Shown: positions 13,379 through 23,571 of the stretch, piece after piece | Layout: every line of letters begins with the position of its first letter | Position numbering within the stretch: the stretch's first letter is position 1 | Assembly: GCF_030466405.1 (NCBI RefSeq) | Contig: NZ_JAGGJF010000006.1 | Span: 150,309 to 214,308, forward strand | Reading direction: 5' to 3' | DNA length: 64,000 bases | From: Pseudidiomarina terrestris | GTDB lineage: Bacteria; Pseudomonadota; Gammaproteobacteria; Enterobacterales; Alteromonadaceae | Made by a program: the position numbers and the translations under genes | The notes under the pieces: model-generated | Databases searched by the model: none | Told to the model about the DNA's origin: nothing | Seen by the model: only the letters and a program-made list of their open reading frames with translations

Positions 13379-16148
13379 CCTCTTTAAACCAATGTTGCCA
13401 GGCTTGCTGCACCACTTCCCGTTCTTTATCTACGGGTAGGTGTGTCAGCGAGCCATGCTCATCTAAAGCCAGTTGGTGCAGCCATTCGCGCTCACGTATA
13501 TACACCTCGATCAGCGCCTGCGCCCGCTCCGCTTCTAAAATCCCCAATTCTCCCGCCGCTTCGATGATACGTACATTGTCCGAATGACGGGTCAGTTCCG
13601 GGTACTCATGGCTGTAACGCAACACCAGATACTGCACCAGGAATTCGATGTCGGTAATGCCACCGACGCCTTGCTTGAGATCAAAGGCAAAACTAGCCTT
13701 GGAACTGGAGTCACGAAGTTCTTTATGCGCGCGCATCTTTTCGCGCATGTTAACCACAGTTTCAGCCAGTTCCTGACCGTCTCGTTGCTTTGCGAGCTGC
13801 TGCCGGCGCAGCTGGTTAAAGGCATCGCGCAATTGCGAACTGCCAAACACCGGGCGCGCCCGCACCAAAGCCTGCAGCTCCCAGGTCCAGGCATCCTCGG
13901 CTAAATAGCCAGCATAGGTATCCAGCCGGCTTACCAACAGACCGGATTTGCCTGAAGGCCGCAGCCGCATATCCACCTCATAAAGAGTTCCAATCATAGT
14001 GCGTGTGGTAAACAGGTGCAGGATCCGCTGCGCTAAACGTAAATAAAACTGTTGGGTTTCGAGAGGTTTTGCACCATCTGTCTCACCCTGATAGTCACTG
14101 TCTGTGACAAACACTAAATCGAGATCAGAACTGTAGCTAAGCTCAAGCCCACCGAGTTTACCGTAGGCAATAACAGCGAATCCGGTATCCTCAATCGAAC
14201 GTCCGGGTGGACAACCATGGCGTGCGACCAGATGCTGCCAGGCCAGACCGACCACATGCCCGATAATCGCCTCGGCCAGGTAACTTAAATGGTCACTTAC
14301 TTTCATCAACGGCAATGCGCCACTGATGTCCGCTGCCGCGATTTTCAACTGACACGATTGCCGCGCCTGACGCAGCGCGTTCATCTGCGCTTCAAGATCG
14401 TCTTCCTGCTCAGGAATGCGTACCATGTAGTCGTTGATTATGGCAGGGTATTCGCTGAGTTCTGGCAGCTCATACAGATGCTGTGGATCAATCAGTTCAT
14501 CGAGCAGAATCGGAAAGTTAGCCAGATGCTGGGTAATCCAGGAGCTGGCCCGGCAGAGTTTGATCAACTGCTCACGGGCGCCAGCGTTCTCCACCAGTAA
14601 TTCGACGTAAGCGGTCCGACTCATAATTCGCCTAAGTACAGTAAACACGCGTTCCAGCACGATTTCGGCATCCGCCAACTGCAAACTTCGCTGCAATAAT
14701 AAGGGTACCAGTCTGGCCATCGCCTTGCGCCCGCGGGGGCCGCTACCGCGTTTACGGACTTCCAGACGTAAATCGCTGACCGCCGCCCACACCTGCTGTG
14801 CACGTTGCTTATTCAGGCCTGCATCGTGCAGCACATCGAGCGCGGTGTCGTCTTCGATCATATCCTGCCAGAGCAATTGCAATGCGCCGGCATCCTCATC
14901 ATCTGCTTCGTTATCGCCGATAACATGCTGAAAGTGCCCATGCACCTTCGCCATATAGGCACGGATCTGTTCAGAGAGCTCGTCCCAACTACAGGAAAAA
15001 GCTTTCGCCACCCGCAGCTGACGCTCAGCGTCTGCCGGTAAGCTTTGCGTTTGCTCGTCATTGAGTTGCTGCAAAACATGCTCAACCTTACGCAGAAACT
15101 CATAGCACTCGAGTAACTCCCTGACCGCCGTCGAAGACATCAGGCCAAGCTCGTCAATGGCCTGGTAAGCCGCGTAGAGCGACTGGGTCTGCAATTGTCG
15201 CTGCTGCCCACCCCGGATCAACTGGAACGTCTGGGCGATAAACTCCACCTCACGAATACCACCAGGACCCAGCTTTATATTATTCTGCACACCCTGGCGC
15301 CGCGTTTCCTGAGTGATCAGGGTTTTCATCTTGCGCAGCGCATCGATGGCTGAAAAATCAATGTAACGACGATAAACAAAAGGCCGCAGCAACTGCCGTA
15401 ACTGCTGTTCGTAATCTGCAGAAGCGCCAATCAAGCGTGCTTTCACCATGGCGTAACGTTCCCAGTCGCGCCCCTGCTCCTGGTAGTAGTATTCCAGTGC
15501 AGCCAGGCTGGTAACCACAGGACCCGACTGGCCAAAGGGGCGTAAGCGCAGATCGACACGAAAAACCCGACCGTCGCCGGTCATCGTATCCAGCAACCCC
15601 ACCAGCGCCTGCACCAGTTTGGTAAAGAAAACATTGGTCTCAATTGGCTTCTTTGGGTGGTCCGTCTCACTTTGTTCTGGATAGCAAAAAATCAGATCAA
15701 TATCAGATGAGAAGTTCAGCTCTTTACCGCCAAGCTTGCCCATGCCGATGATCAGCAAGGGCTGCGCCTGACCTTGCTCATCACGGGGCGTGCCATGACG
15801 CTCACACAATTGAGCATAAGCCCAGTCACGCGCAGCAATAATAAATGCGTCGGCGGCCGCAGAAATATGATTCAGGGTTTCTCTTAACTCAAGTTGCTGG
15901 TCAAGATCTGCAGCAGCAATGCTGGCAAACCAGCATTGCCGATAGCGACGCAGCACCTGCTGCGCGTCGCTCTCATCATTGGCCTCAGTCAGCGCGCGCT
16001 GCAATTGCGGCAGATAATCGTCAGTAGCAGGTAAAGTGACTTTGCCGGCAGCATCGATGGTTATTGCATCAGCATCGTTGTGCCAGACTCTGGCAATAAA
16101 CTCACTAATCGAACACCAGTAATCCCGCTGTTGTCTGTCTTTACTCAT
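13362..16148 (-). CDS. glnE: Bifunctional glutamine synthetase adenylyltransferase/deadenylase
   Basis: Attaches and removes AMP on glutamine synthetase in response to PII, tuning ammonium assimilation. 928 residues (E. coli 946). Two nucleotidyltransferase domains are seen. The N-terminal deadenylase domain has GMGKLGGKELNFSSDIDL near residues 135-152. The C-terminal adenylyltransferase domain has AYGKLGGLELSYSSDLDL near residue 674. Each carries the paired acidic metal ligands. The helical linker between them is the PII-interacting region in the family. ygiF ends 3 bases upstream on the same strand, so ygiF-glnE form an operon, as in E. coli. Confidence 0.97.
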   Translation of the reverse strand: MSKDRQQRDYWCSISEFIARVWHNDADAITIDAAGKVTLPATDDYLPQLQRALTEANDESDAQQVLRRYRQCWFASIAAADLDQQLELRETLNHISAAADAFIIAARDWAYAQLCERHGTPRDEQGQAQPLLIIGMGKLGGKELNFSSDIDLIFCYPEQSETDHPKKPIETNVFFTKLVQALVGLLDTMTGDGRVFRVDLRLRPFGQSGPVVTSLAALEYYYQEQGRDWERYAMVKARLIGASADYEQQLRQLLRPFVYRRYIDFSAIDALRKMKTLITQETRRQGVQNNIKLGPGGIREVEFIAQTFQLIRGGQQRQLQTQSLYAAYQAIDELGLMSSTAVRELLECYEFLRKVEHVLQQLNDEQTQSLPADAERQLRVAKAFSCSWDELSEQIRAYMAKVHGHFQHVIGDNEADDEDAGALQLLWQDMIEDDTALDVLHDAGLNKQRAQQVWAAVSDLRLEVRKRGSGPRGRKAMARLVPLLLQRSLQLADAEIVLERVFTVLRRIMSRTAYVELLVENAGAREQLIKLCRASSWITQHLANFPILLDELIDPQHLYELPELSEYPAIINDYMVRIPEQEDDLEAQMNALRQARQSCQLKIAAADISGALPLMKVSDHLSYLAEAIIGHVVGLAWQHLVARHGCPPGRSIEDTGFAVIAYGKLGGLELSYSSDLDLVFVTDSDYQGETDGAKPLETQQFYLRLAQRILHLFTTRTMIGTLYEVDMRLRPSGKSGLLVSRLDTYAGYLAEDAWTWELQALVRARPVFGSSQLRDAFNQLRRQQLAKQRDGQELAETVVNMREKMRAHKELRDSSSKASFAFDLKQGVGGITDIEFLVQYLVLRYSHEYPELTRHSDNVRIIEAAGELGILEAERAQALIEVYIREREWLHQLALDEHGSLTHLPVDKEREVVQQAWQHWFKEVIDKD

Positions 16149-16151
16149 GCT

Positions 16152-17642
16152 TTAGCCCAGCCAGTAGGGTTCTTGCTTCAATGCAGCTTTGCGCGAGTGT
16201 TCCAGCGCGTACAGCAGCGACTCCAGTTGCACGGTTTGCCAGTTGAGCAAGCGCTCAGGCTGACTGTCGTCATTATCTTTAATAGCATCCCGGAGCAGCT
16301 TCAATGCCATAATTTCGCGAATGCCGCGGACCATGTCCTGCCAGGGCGCCCGAAACTGCTCACGATCTTCTTCGTCAAACAGGTAGCCAACACAATAGCC
16401 CAGCTGCAAAGAGCTTAGCAGCAGCGGCAGTTGTTTCAGGTAATACTCGGGTTTGAGATCGCCCTCTTTGGCAAACGCATCAATGACGCTTTGCCAGTCT
16501 TCCCGCAAGCGCTGGCTTGCCCACTGCCGCAGCGGTAATTGAGAAATCTGCTCATGTCGAGGTTGCTCATGGCACAGGGCCCCTAACTCGAGCAAGGTGA
16601 GTTGATAGTCATCACGAACACTCAGACTTTGCACCAGCTCCAGCTGCACCGAATGTTGCTGTTGCTCCTGGATGATCTCAAAGAGTTTCGGATGTTGTTT
16701 CAGTGCGCGATGGTAGGCACCGTCCTCAGCGGTCAGCTCAGTGAGCCCGTCGTAACGACTTAACCAGCCCAGATGACCCAGCATCTGTTCCAGACGTAAA
16801 ATATGATCGCCCACATCCACCTCCAGGGTGGCCAACTGTTGCAACACAACCTTACTTAGACGGATACCATCTGTGATACCTGCCACAGCCCGCACACTGG
16901 GGACTTCCGTCAGACAGGCATCGTTATGTTGCCAGTACTGCAGCGCATAGGTGAGCGCACGGTAGAGTCCAGCGCCTACGTCATCATTGGGTTGCTGCGG
17001 TACAAAATGCGCATGGGTAAAAGGTTCAAGCACGGTCTTGCCCGCCAGCATGTAGCCGCGAGCTGCCTTGCTGAGGCTTCCCAGTCGCGCATTCAGACGG
17101 GTGATGAAACGGCGCGCCAAACGATAGGCGTCGGCGATATCGCCTTGTTGAACTTCAATTTCAATTTCCGCCAGCGGCCGCTCGTCATCGCCAACTTTAA
17201 TCGAGCCCTCATCGTAAACCAGCTCAATGCGACCATCGCCACTTGGCAAGCGCCAACGGTAACGGGTGAAATCCGTCCGGAAAATTTCTTCAAGTTCACG
17301 GTTGATATCGAACAGCGCAAAATCATCGGGCCAGATATCTTCCTCAAATAAGGTCAGGTCCGGTACCTCAGAGGTAATGACGGTATTGTACTCTGGCCGG
17401 CTATGCACGCCGCCCAGAACTTCTCCGGCAAGTTTCACAGTTTGCTCAAGCTCATCACCGCGCTGGCGAATACGCAAACCGATATCATGCTGCCGTAAAC
17501 GCAGATCTTCGGTGTCAAAATAGCGGTTACTTAACTCTAACTCTGCCATTTCTGCGTCTTTTGCCAGGTTTTGGCATAACGCCAGCACCTGCTCGCGGGT
17601 AGCACCATCGACTAATAGTTTGATTTCAATTTCCTGACTCAC
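16152..17642 (-). CDS. ygiF: CYTH-CHAD inorganic triphosphatase, YgiF-like
   Basis: Predicted inorganic triphosphatase. The N-terminal CYTH domain (about residues 1-200) has the signature EIEIK right after the start and alternating charged strands for a triphosphate tunnel. The C-terminal CHAD domain (about 210-496) is helical and His/Arg-rich, of the kind that binds polyphosphate. The GTG at 17642 is preferred because it gives an N-terminus like E. coli YgiF (MAQEIELK); another GTG four codons upstream (17654) has a ribosome site that is too close. 496 residues, somewhat longer than E. coli YgiF (433). Three bases separate it from glnE. Confidence 0.88.
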   Translation of the reverse strand: MSQEIEIKLLVDGATREQVLALCQNLAKDAEMAELELSNRYFDTEDLRLRQHDIGLRIRQRGDELEQTVKLAGEVLGGVHSRPEYNTVITSEVPDLTLFEEDIWPDDFALFDINRELEEIFRTDFTRYRWRLPSGDGRIELVYDEGSIKVGDDERPLAEIEIEVQQGDIADAYRLARRFITRLNARLGSLSKAARGYMLAGKTVLEPFTHAHFVPQQPNDDVGAGLYRALTYALQYWQHNDACLTEVPSVRAVAGITDGIRLSKVVLQQLATLEVDVGDHILRLEQMLGHLGWLSRYDGLTELTAEDGAYHRALKQHPKLFEIIQEQQQHSVQLELVQSLSVRDDYQLTLLELGALCHEQPRHEQISQLPLRQWASQRLREDWQSVIDAFAKEGDLKPEYYLKQLPLLLSSLQLGYCVGYLFDEEDREQFRAPWQDMVRGIREIMALKLLRDAIKDNDDSQPERLLNWQTVQLESLLYALEHSRKAALKQEPYWLG

Positions 17643-17788
17643 AAAAACTCTCACGTGCCTCGGCTAAACTTAGTTATCTACGGTACTCGCAGGCCGCAAG
17701 CGGGTCAACTGAAATGGGCTTGACAGCGCAGTACAAAAATTGCACCGTGGACAGCGAATAAAAGTTGTAAAAAACTGATTGTATGGGC

Positions 17789-17823
17789 TTTACGCGCGCA
17801 GAAAAAGACATATACTTGCGCGC
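17789..17823 (+). promoter_or_regulatory. Candidate putA promoter within an inverted repeat
   Basis: A sigma-70-like pair TTTACG (17789-17794) and TATACT (17811-17816) with a 16-base spacer would start transcription about 47 bases before the putA ATG. The -10 hexamer is bracketed by an inverted repeat, GCGCGCA (17794-17800) and TGCGCGC (17817-17823). The right arm lies in a 10-base palindrome TTGCGCGCAA. A protein binding here would cover the -10 and start site, so the repeat is a candidate operator. This is visual inference only. Confidence 0.4.
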
Positions 17824-17869
17824 AAAATATGCCCTCTCAAGCCTTTGGCTGAGTCTTACAGGAGATGCT

Positions 17870-20800
17870 ATGTTCAAAGCCAGTGAAGTACTTCAGGCTC
17901 AGTATACAAGCGCCGACCTCGGCAGTTTGCAGCGCGCCATCACCGACAGCTATTTAATCGATGAAGACGCGTACATGCAGGAACTTATGCAACTGGTTCC
18001 GAGTGACGAGGCAACCCTTGATACAGTGACTGATAGTTCGGCTAAATTAGTAAACACCGTGCGCGATCGTGCGCAAGGCGGTGGCATTGATGCCTTTCTT
18101 CAGGAATACAGTCTTGATACCAAAGAAGGCATTATTTTGATGTGCCTGGCCGAGGCCCTGTTGCGGGTTCCGGATGCGCGCACCGCAGATGCTCTGATTC
18201 AGGACCGCCTGTCTGGCGGTGACTGGCAGAAGCATATGGGCGCAAGCGCATCCTGGTTGGTGAACTCCGGGAGTTGGGGGTTGGCACTGACCAATGCGGT
18301 CATCAATCCGACCGGCCAACCGATGGAAACCCCTCGCGGGGTATTTCGCCGGCTCACTCGCCGGTTAGGTATGCCTATCGTGCGTAAGGCGACTTACACC
18401 GCGATGCGAATTATGGGCAAACAGTTTGTCCTGGGTCGCGACATCGAAGAAGCCTTAAAAAATAGCCGGGCCAATCGTGAAATCGGCTATACCCACGCCT
18501 ATGACATGCTCGGTGAAGCCGCTCTAACCATGGCCGATGCTCGCCGTTACCATGCCGAATACGTGAATTCGATAGAGGTTGTGGCGAAGGAGAACTTTAA
18601 CAATCCGAAGGCGCCACGCCCTACCATCTCAATTAAATTGTCCGCGTTACACCCACGTTACGAGGCTGGCAATCAGGGTCGGGTACTGACGGAGTTGGCC
18701 CAGAGCCTGACCGAGCTGGTCAAGCTAGCGAAAGAAGCTGACGTTGGGGTTACCATTGATGCCGAAGAAGCGGATCGTCATGAGCTTTCCCTCGAGCTTT
18801 TCGAGAAAGTCTATCGTAGCGGCGTCTGTAAAGGCTGGCCGCGGTTTGGTCTGGTGGTGCAAGCCTATTCGAAGCGCGCATTACCGACCCTGTGCTGGTT
18901 GACTGCACTGGCGAAAGAGTGTGGTGATGAAATACCGGTGCGCCTGGTAAAAGGGGCTTACTGGGATACTGAGATCAAACTCTGTCAGATGAATGGTCTC
19001 ACCGGCTATCCGGTGTTCACGCGCAAGGCCAATACCGATGTCAGCTATCTGGCCTGCTCGCGTTACTTACTGAGTGAAGCGACGGATGGTGCAATTTATC
19101 CGCAGTTCGCGACGCATAATGCCCAGAGTGTGGTAGCCATCCGGCAGATGAATGAGACCTATAAACGACGTATTGAGTTCCAACGCCTGCATGGTATGGG
19201 TGATGACCTGTACGATACGCTACTGCAGGATGACCCGGAAATAACCGTACGTATTTATGCCCCGGTAGGTGCCCACAAAGATCTTTTACCCTACCTGGTA
19301 AGGCGTCTGTTAGAAAATGGTGCCAACACCTCATTTGTCCATAAGCTGGTCGATCCGGCAACGCCTGTGGATGAGCTGATTAAGCACCCGATGCGCACTA
19401 TCAACAAGTACGAGCGCCTGGCAAATACCAAAATTCCATTACCGACGCAGATTTTCAGCGATCGCAAAAACTCGTTAGGATTGAACATGAATATTCATTC
19501 GCAAGCAGATGATTTTATTGCTGCGGTGCAGCAATACCGTGACAAGCAATGGCAAGGTGGCCCGATCGTTAATGGCGATGTCATCGATGCGCACCACCGT
19601 GTCAGTATCACCAGTCCGCAGGAAACTCAGCGGCAAATCGGCAGTATCTGTTGGGGTGACAAAGCGCTTGCCGAGAAAGCCCTGAACAGCGCCAATGCCG
19701 CTTACCGTCGCTGGCGCGATACCGATGTTGAAGTGCGGGCGAGCGCTTTAGAAAAGTTTGCCGACCTGATGGAAGCCAATCGTGACGAACTGATTGCCTT
19801 ATGTTCTCTTGAAGGGGGCAAAAGCTTACAGGACGGTATCGATGAAGTCCGTGAAGCCGTTGATTTTTGTCGCTATTACGCCGTTGAAGGCCGTAAACTG
19901 ATGGGCGAGCCGAAAACCTTACCAGGTCCCACAGGCGAATCCAACGAACTCATTGTTGAAGGCCGTGGTACCTTTGTCTGTATCAGCCCCTGGAATTTCC
20001 CCTTAGCTATTTTCACCGGCCAAGTGGTGGCAGCGCTGGTTGCTGGCAACTGTGTCATAGCTAAACCAGCGGAACAAACCGGCTTAATCGCATTCCGAGC
20101 CGTGCAGCTGCTACTTGAAGCTGGCATCCCTGGCGATGTGGTGCATTTCATGCCTGGCAGTGGTGCTGAAGTCGGCTCATTCCTGGTCAGCCAGGAAGAT
20201 ATCGGTGGGGTATGCTTCACTGGTTCAACCTACACCGCCCAGTCTATTAATCGTGCGCTTGCCGCACGCACCGGCCCCATTGTGCCGCTCATCGCTGAAA
20301 CAGGTGGTCAGAACGCGATGCTCATCGATTCGACCGCGTTACCTGAGCAAGCGGTCACCGACATCGTTGACAGCGCCTTTACGAGTGCGGGACAGCGCTG
20401 CTCAGCATTACGCGTGCTGTTCGTTCAGGATGATATTGCCGACCGTGTGATTGAGCTATTAAAAGGTGCGATGGCCGAACTGGAAGTAGGCGATCCCATG
20501 CTGCATGAAACTGATGTGGGTCCGGTTATTGATGGCGTTGCCAAGAGTAACCTGGAGCAGCATGTCAGTGATATTTCTCAGGCCGGCCGTCTGATTGCTC
20601 GTGCACCGATGCCTGATTATACCAATGGCGGAACCTTCATGGCTCCTACAGCCATTGAAATTGACAGCATCAATCAGTTGGTTAAAGAAAACTTTGGTCC
20701 GATTCTGCACGTGATTCGCTACTCGACCGATAACCTCGACGAGGTAATCAAGAGTATCAATGCCACAGGTTTCGGTTTAACCTTCGGCATTCATAGCCGT

Positions 20801-21037
20801 AACGAAACTTTTGCCGCTGATGTCGCCCGTCGTATTGACGTCGGTAACGTTTACATCAACCGTAACCAGGTCGGCGCAGTAGTTGGCGTGCAACCGTTCG
20901 GTGGGCGGGGTATGTCAGGTACAGGTCCAAAAGCAGGTGGACCCCATTACCTCACCCGCTTTATCACTGAAAAAACGCGCAGCAACAACATTACTGCTGT
21001 TGGTGGTAACGCGACCTTGCTATCACTGGGCGATTAA
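17870..21037 (+). CDS. putA: Bifunctional proline dehydrogenase / P5C dehydrogenase PutA, without DNA-binding domain
   Basis: Oxidises proline to pyrroline-5-carboxylate with FAD, then to glutamate with NAD, by substrate channelling at the inner membrane. The ATG at 17870 is chosen because AGGAG sits 5 bases upstream; the open frame begins 29 codons earlier without a ribosome site. 1055 residues. The proline dehydrogenase barrel carries RLVKGAYWD at residues 358-366. The P5C dehydrogenase domain has Glu810 in AETGG and catalytic Cys844 in SAGQRCSA. It lacks the N-terminal ribbon-helix-helix repressor domain and the extra C-terminal domain of the 1320-residue E. coli protein, so it is the short type and cannot repress itself. 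Its stop interlocks with that of the opposing dehydrogenase. Confidence 0.97.
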   Translation: MFKASEVLQAQYTSADLGSLQRAITDSYLIDEDAYMQELMQLVPSDEATLDTVTDSSAKLVNTVRDRAQGGGIDAFLQEYSLDTKEGIILMCLAEALLRVPDARTADALIQDRLSGGDWQKHMGASASWLVNSGSWGLALTNAVINPTGQPMETPRGVFRRLTRRLGMPIVRKATYTAMRIMGKQFVLGRDIEEALKNSRANREIGYTHAYDMLGEAALTMADARRYHAEYVNSIEVVAKENFNNPKAPRPTISIKLSALHPRYEAGNQGRVLTELAQSLTELVKLAKEADVGVTIDAEEADRHELSLELFEKVYRSGVCKGWPRFGLVVQAYSKRALPTLCWLTALAKECGDEIPVRLVKGAYWDTEIKLCQMNGLTGYPVFTRKANTDVSYLACSRYLLSEATDGAIYPQFATHNAQSVVAIRQMNETYKRRIEFQRLHGMGDDLYDTLLQDDPEITVRIYAPVGAHKDLLPYLVRRLLENGANTSFVHKLVDPATPVDELIKHPMRTINKYERLANTKIPLPTQIFSDRKNSLGLNMNIHSQADDFIAAVQQYRDKQWQGGPIVNGDVIDAHHRVSITSPQETQRQIGSICWGDKALAEKALNSANAAYRRWRDTDVEVRASALEKFADLMEANRDELIALCSLEGGKSLQDGIDEVREAVDFCRYYAVEGRKLMGEPKTLPGPTGESNELIVEGRGTFVCISPWNFPLAIFTGQVVAALVAGNCVIAKPAEQTGLIAFRAVQLLLEAGIPGDVVHFMPGSGAEVGSFLVSQEDIGGVCFTGSTYTAQSINRALAARTGPIVPLIAETGGQNAMLIDSTALPEQAVTDIVDSAFTSAGQRCSALRVLFVQDDIADRVIELLKGAMAELEVGDPMLHETDVGPVIDGVAKSNLEQHVSDISQAGRLIARAPMPDYTNGGTFMAPTAIEIDSINQLVKENFGPILHVIRYSTDNLDEVIKSINATGFGLTFGIHSRNETFAADVARRIDVGNVYINRNQVGAVVGVQPFGGRGMSGTGPKAGGPHYLTRFITEKTRSNNITAVGGNATLLSLGD

Positions 21038-22809
21038 AACTCGCCCAGTTCATGCAGGTACAATGACTGGCTGCCGTCATCGACGGCGGCAGCCAGACTT
21101 TCAATGCGAGGCAACAATCGCGCCATAAAGAACTTCGCCGTTTTCACTTTGCTCGACAGGTAGGGGCGCTCAGCGACAAGTGGTAACGCAGCTTTGGCCA
21201 TACGTAGCCATAAATAGCCGTAGATCAGATACCCCAGAAGATGCAGATACTCAACCGCCACACTGTTGATAATGTTTTCGTCATCACCTACCTGCGCCAG
21301 TACCCTTTTTGTTACTGCATCAGCACGTTTGAGCGCTTGCGCCAGCTGCTCATATTCAGCTTCTAATTCTGCTACAGGATCTGCCAGCAACGCCTGAATA
21401 TCCTCAACCAACGGCTGTAATAGTTCACCTCGTGAGCCGGCGACTTTGCGACCCAGCAAATCCAGCGCCTGAATACCATTGGTACCCTCGTAAATTTGCG
21501 CAATGCGGCAGTCCCGCACCAGTTGCTCCTGTCCCCATTCGCGGACATAACCGTGCCCACCGAAAACCTGCTGTCCCACCACCGTGGTTTCAAAACCAGT
21601 ATCGGTAATAAAGGCTTTGGCAATCGGAGTCAGTAAAGCGACAAGTTTATCTGCACGCGCTTTTTCTGCCGCATCGGCACTAAATTTGGCGGTGTCCAGT
21701 TGCTGTCCAACATAGGTCGAAAACGCGCGCCCGCCTTCAACAAAAGCTTTCATGGTAAGTAACATACGACGGACGTCACCGTGGACAATCAGCGGATCGG
21801 CTTCTTTATCAAAATTACGGTTGGCCTGAGCACCTCGCCCTTGAATGCGCTCCTGAGCGTATTCCAGCGCATTCTGATAGGAACGTGCTGCAGCACCAAG
21901 CCCCTGAATACCAACCCCCAGACGCTCGTAATTCATCATCGTAAACATCGCTGGCAGTCCTTGATGCGGAGCTCCAACCAGCCAGCCCTTGGCGCCATCA
22001 AAGTTCATTACACAGGTTGCGGATGCATGGATGCCCATTTTGTGCTCAATCGAACCGCACTGCACAGTGTTACGCTCACCCACATTACCGTCTGTATCCG
22101 GCAGATATTTAGGTACGATAAACAGACTAATACCTTTGCTGCCAGCTGGAGCGTCAGGCAATTTAGCTAAAACCAGGTGGACGATATTTTCAGTTAAATC
22201 GTGCTCACCACCGGTAATAAATATCTTCGTACCAGTGACCGCAAAGCTACCGTCATCCAATGGTTCAGCTTTGGTCCGGATAATCCCCAAATCTGTTCCA
22301 GCGTGAGGTTCTGTCAGACACATGGTGCCGGTCCATTCACCGGCGGTCATACGTGGTAAGTAAAGATTCTTCAATTCATCGCTGGCATAAGCATCGATGG
22401 TGATGATGGCGCCGGCAGTTAAGCCCGGATAGAGTGAGAATGAAATATCTGCAGCACAGAGGATTTCTTCGTACTGTGCGGAAACAACTTTAGGCAGTCC
22501 CATACCGCCAAAGTCCGGATTAGCGGTAACGCCTACCCAGCCTCCTGCAGCAAGTTGCTGGAAATTTTCTTTGTAATTGGCAGGTGTGGTGACGACTCCG
22601 TTATCGAAGACGACACCTTCTTCATCGGCCGCGCGCGCGTTCGGTGCGATGATGGTTTCGGCTAGCTTGGCAGCCTCGTCAATGATGGCTGTCGCCATTT
22701 CCATATCAACTTCGGACAGAGCTGGAAAACGGCCCCAGTCCTGATCAACCTGAAACACGTCTTGCAGTAAAAACTGCATGTCATCCCGTGGAGCTCGATA
22801 ATCCGCCAT
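21034..22809 (-). CDS. Acyl-CoA dehydrogenase, DmdC-like subfamily
   Basis: FAD-dependent acyl-CoA dehydrogenase of 591 residues. This is longer than the usual 380 because of an extra C-terminal helical domain, the architecture of the group often annotated as DmdC (3-methylmercaptopropionyl-CoA dehydrogenase). The start at 22809 is preceded by GAGG at 6 bases. Visible family blocks are the central CLTEPHAGTDLG near residue 160, GTKIFITGGEHD near 197, and QVFGGHGYVREWGQEQL with RIAQIYEGTNGIQALDLLGRK in the C-terminal half. The true substrate may be a medium or long acyl-CoA; sequence alone does not decide. Not FadE, which is about 815 residues. Confidence 0.85.
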   Translation of the reverse strand: MADYRAPRDDMQFLLQDVFQVDQDWGRFPALSEVDMEMATAIIDEAAKLAETIIAPNARAADEEGVVFDNGVVTTPANYKENFQQLAAGGWVGVTANPDFGGMGLPKVVSAQYEEILCAADISFSLYPGLTAGAIITIDAYASDELKNLYLPRMTAGEWTGTMCLTEPHAGTDLGIIRTKAEPLDDGSFAVTGTKIFITGGEHDLTENIVHLVLAKLPDAPAGSKGISLFIVPKYLPDTDGNVGERNTVQCGSIEHKMGIHASATCVMNFDGAKGWLVGAPHQGLPAMFTMMNYERLGVGIQGLGAAARSYQNALEYAQERIQGRGAQANRNFDKEADPLIVHGDVRRMLLTMKAFVEGGRAFSTYVGQQLDTAKFSADAAEKARADKLVALLTPIAKAFITDTGFETTVVGQQVFGGHGYVREWGQEQLVRDCRIAQIYEGTNGIQALDLLGRKVAGSRGELLQPLVEDIQALLADPVAELEAEYEQLAQALKRADAVTKRVLAQVGDDENIINSVAVEYLHLLGYLIYGYLWLRMAKAALPLVAERPYLSSKVKTAKFFMARLLPRIESLAAAVDDGSQSLYLHELGEF

Positions 22810-22863
22810 ACGACACCTCAATAAAATCAAACAATGAATTTAAACAGGTGTTTTAATATCAAC

Positions 22864-23571
22864 TTAGCGCGCGCTTGTCCAGTCTTCTAAGGCGGGTTGC
22901 TGAAAAGCATCATTCCCCAGGGCCAGCACGACATGATTCGGGGCGATACTAAGGACCTGAATACCCTGCCAATTATCACCCTGCCGGAGGCGTTGACCGG
23001 CCAGTTCAATAAACCGATCACTCACCCGCGAAGAGTACTGGTGGGCATCGTAACTGAAGTCAGGAATGCGTCCTTGTAACGAAGAATTTAATTCGCTGAT
23101 ACGGGGCAACACCGAGTTTTGCTGACCGCTGCTGCCTCCTGTCGCAGTCAGCGCTTCCTCAAATGCAGAGAGTAGATCAGCTGGAACCTCATTTAAATCC
23201 ACGGTCTGGTTTTGTGCGAGAGCTTCCGGTTGAGCAAAGCTGGAACGGGTCGGTTGCGTGGCTTCAACAGCTGGCTCAGGGGGCGTTGTCACCACCGCAT
23301 TTTCTTCGGGGAGCTCAACCACCCGCACCGGTTGTGGCGCGCCGATCTCCCACTGTGCCGACGATGCGACAGGCGCCGCAGGCTGCTCAGCCCCTGCGGT
23401 CGTCCACCAGTGCACCAGCCACCACCCGACTAACGCCGCTATCGGTATTAGCAACCAGATCAGGCCCATAAATGAGCGTTGTTGTTTGTGCGCTGGCTCA
23501 AGATAAATTGCCGGTTGCGCCGGCACTAGTTTGGATTGTTGCTGGCGTAAGGCTTTTAAAACTGATGACAT
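22864..23571 (-). CDS. gspB: Type II secretion assembly protein GspB
   Basis: 235 residues with one membrane span at about 34-55, a Pro-rich periplasmic linker, and a C-terminal periplasmic domain (about 165-232) of the T2SSB type (SDRFIELAGQRLRQGDNWQGIQVLSIAPNHVVL). GspB pairs with GspA to place the GspD secretin across the peptidoglycan. Its start codon overlaps the last base of the gspA stop, so the two are translationally coupled. The other type II secretion genes (gspC-N) are not in this window. Confidence 0.88.
   Translation of the reverse strand: MSSVLKALRQQQSKLVPAQPAIYLEPAHKQQRSFMGLIWLLIPIAALVGWWLVHWWTTAGAEQPAAPVASSAQWEIGAPQPVRVVELPEENAVVTTPPEPAVEATQPTRSSFAQPEALAQNQTVDLNEVPADLLSAFEEALTATGGSSGQQNSVLPRISELNSSLQGRIPDFSYDAHQYSSRVSDRFIELAGQRLRQGDNWQGIQVLSIAPNHVVLALGNDAFQQPALEDWTSAR

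Noticed and set aside
17720..17748. Perfect TTGACA upstream of putA as the promoter
   Set aside because: At 16-18 bases downstream there is no acceptable -10 (CACCGT at 17); the TTTACG/TATACT pair nearer the gene fits better.
21034..22809. Calling the acyl-CoA dehydrogenase FadE
   Set aside because: FadE is about 815 residues; this protein has 591 and the DmdC-like layout.
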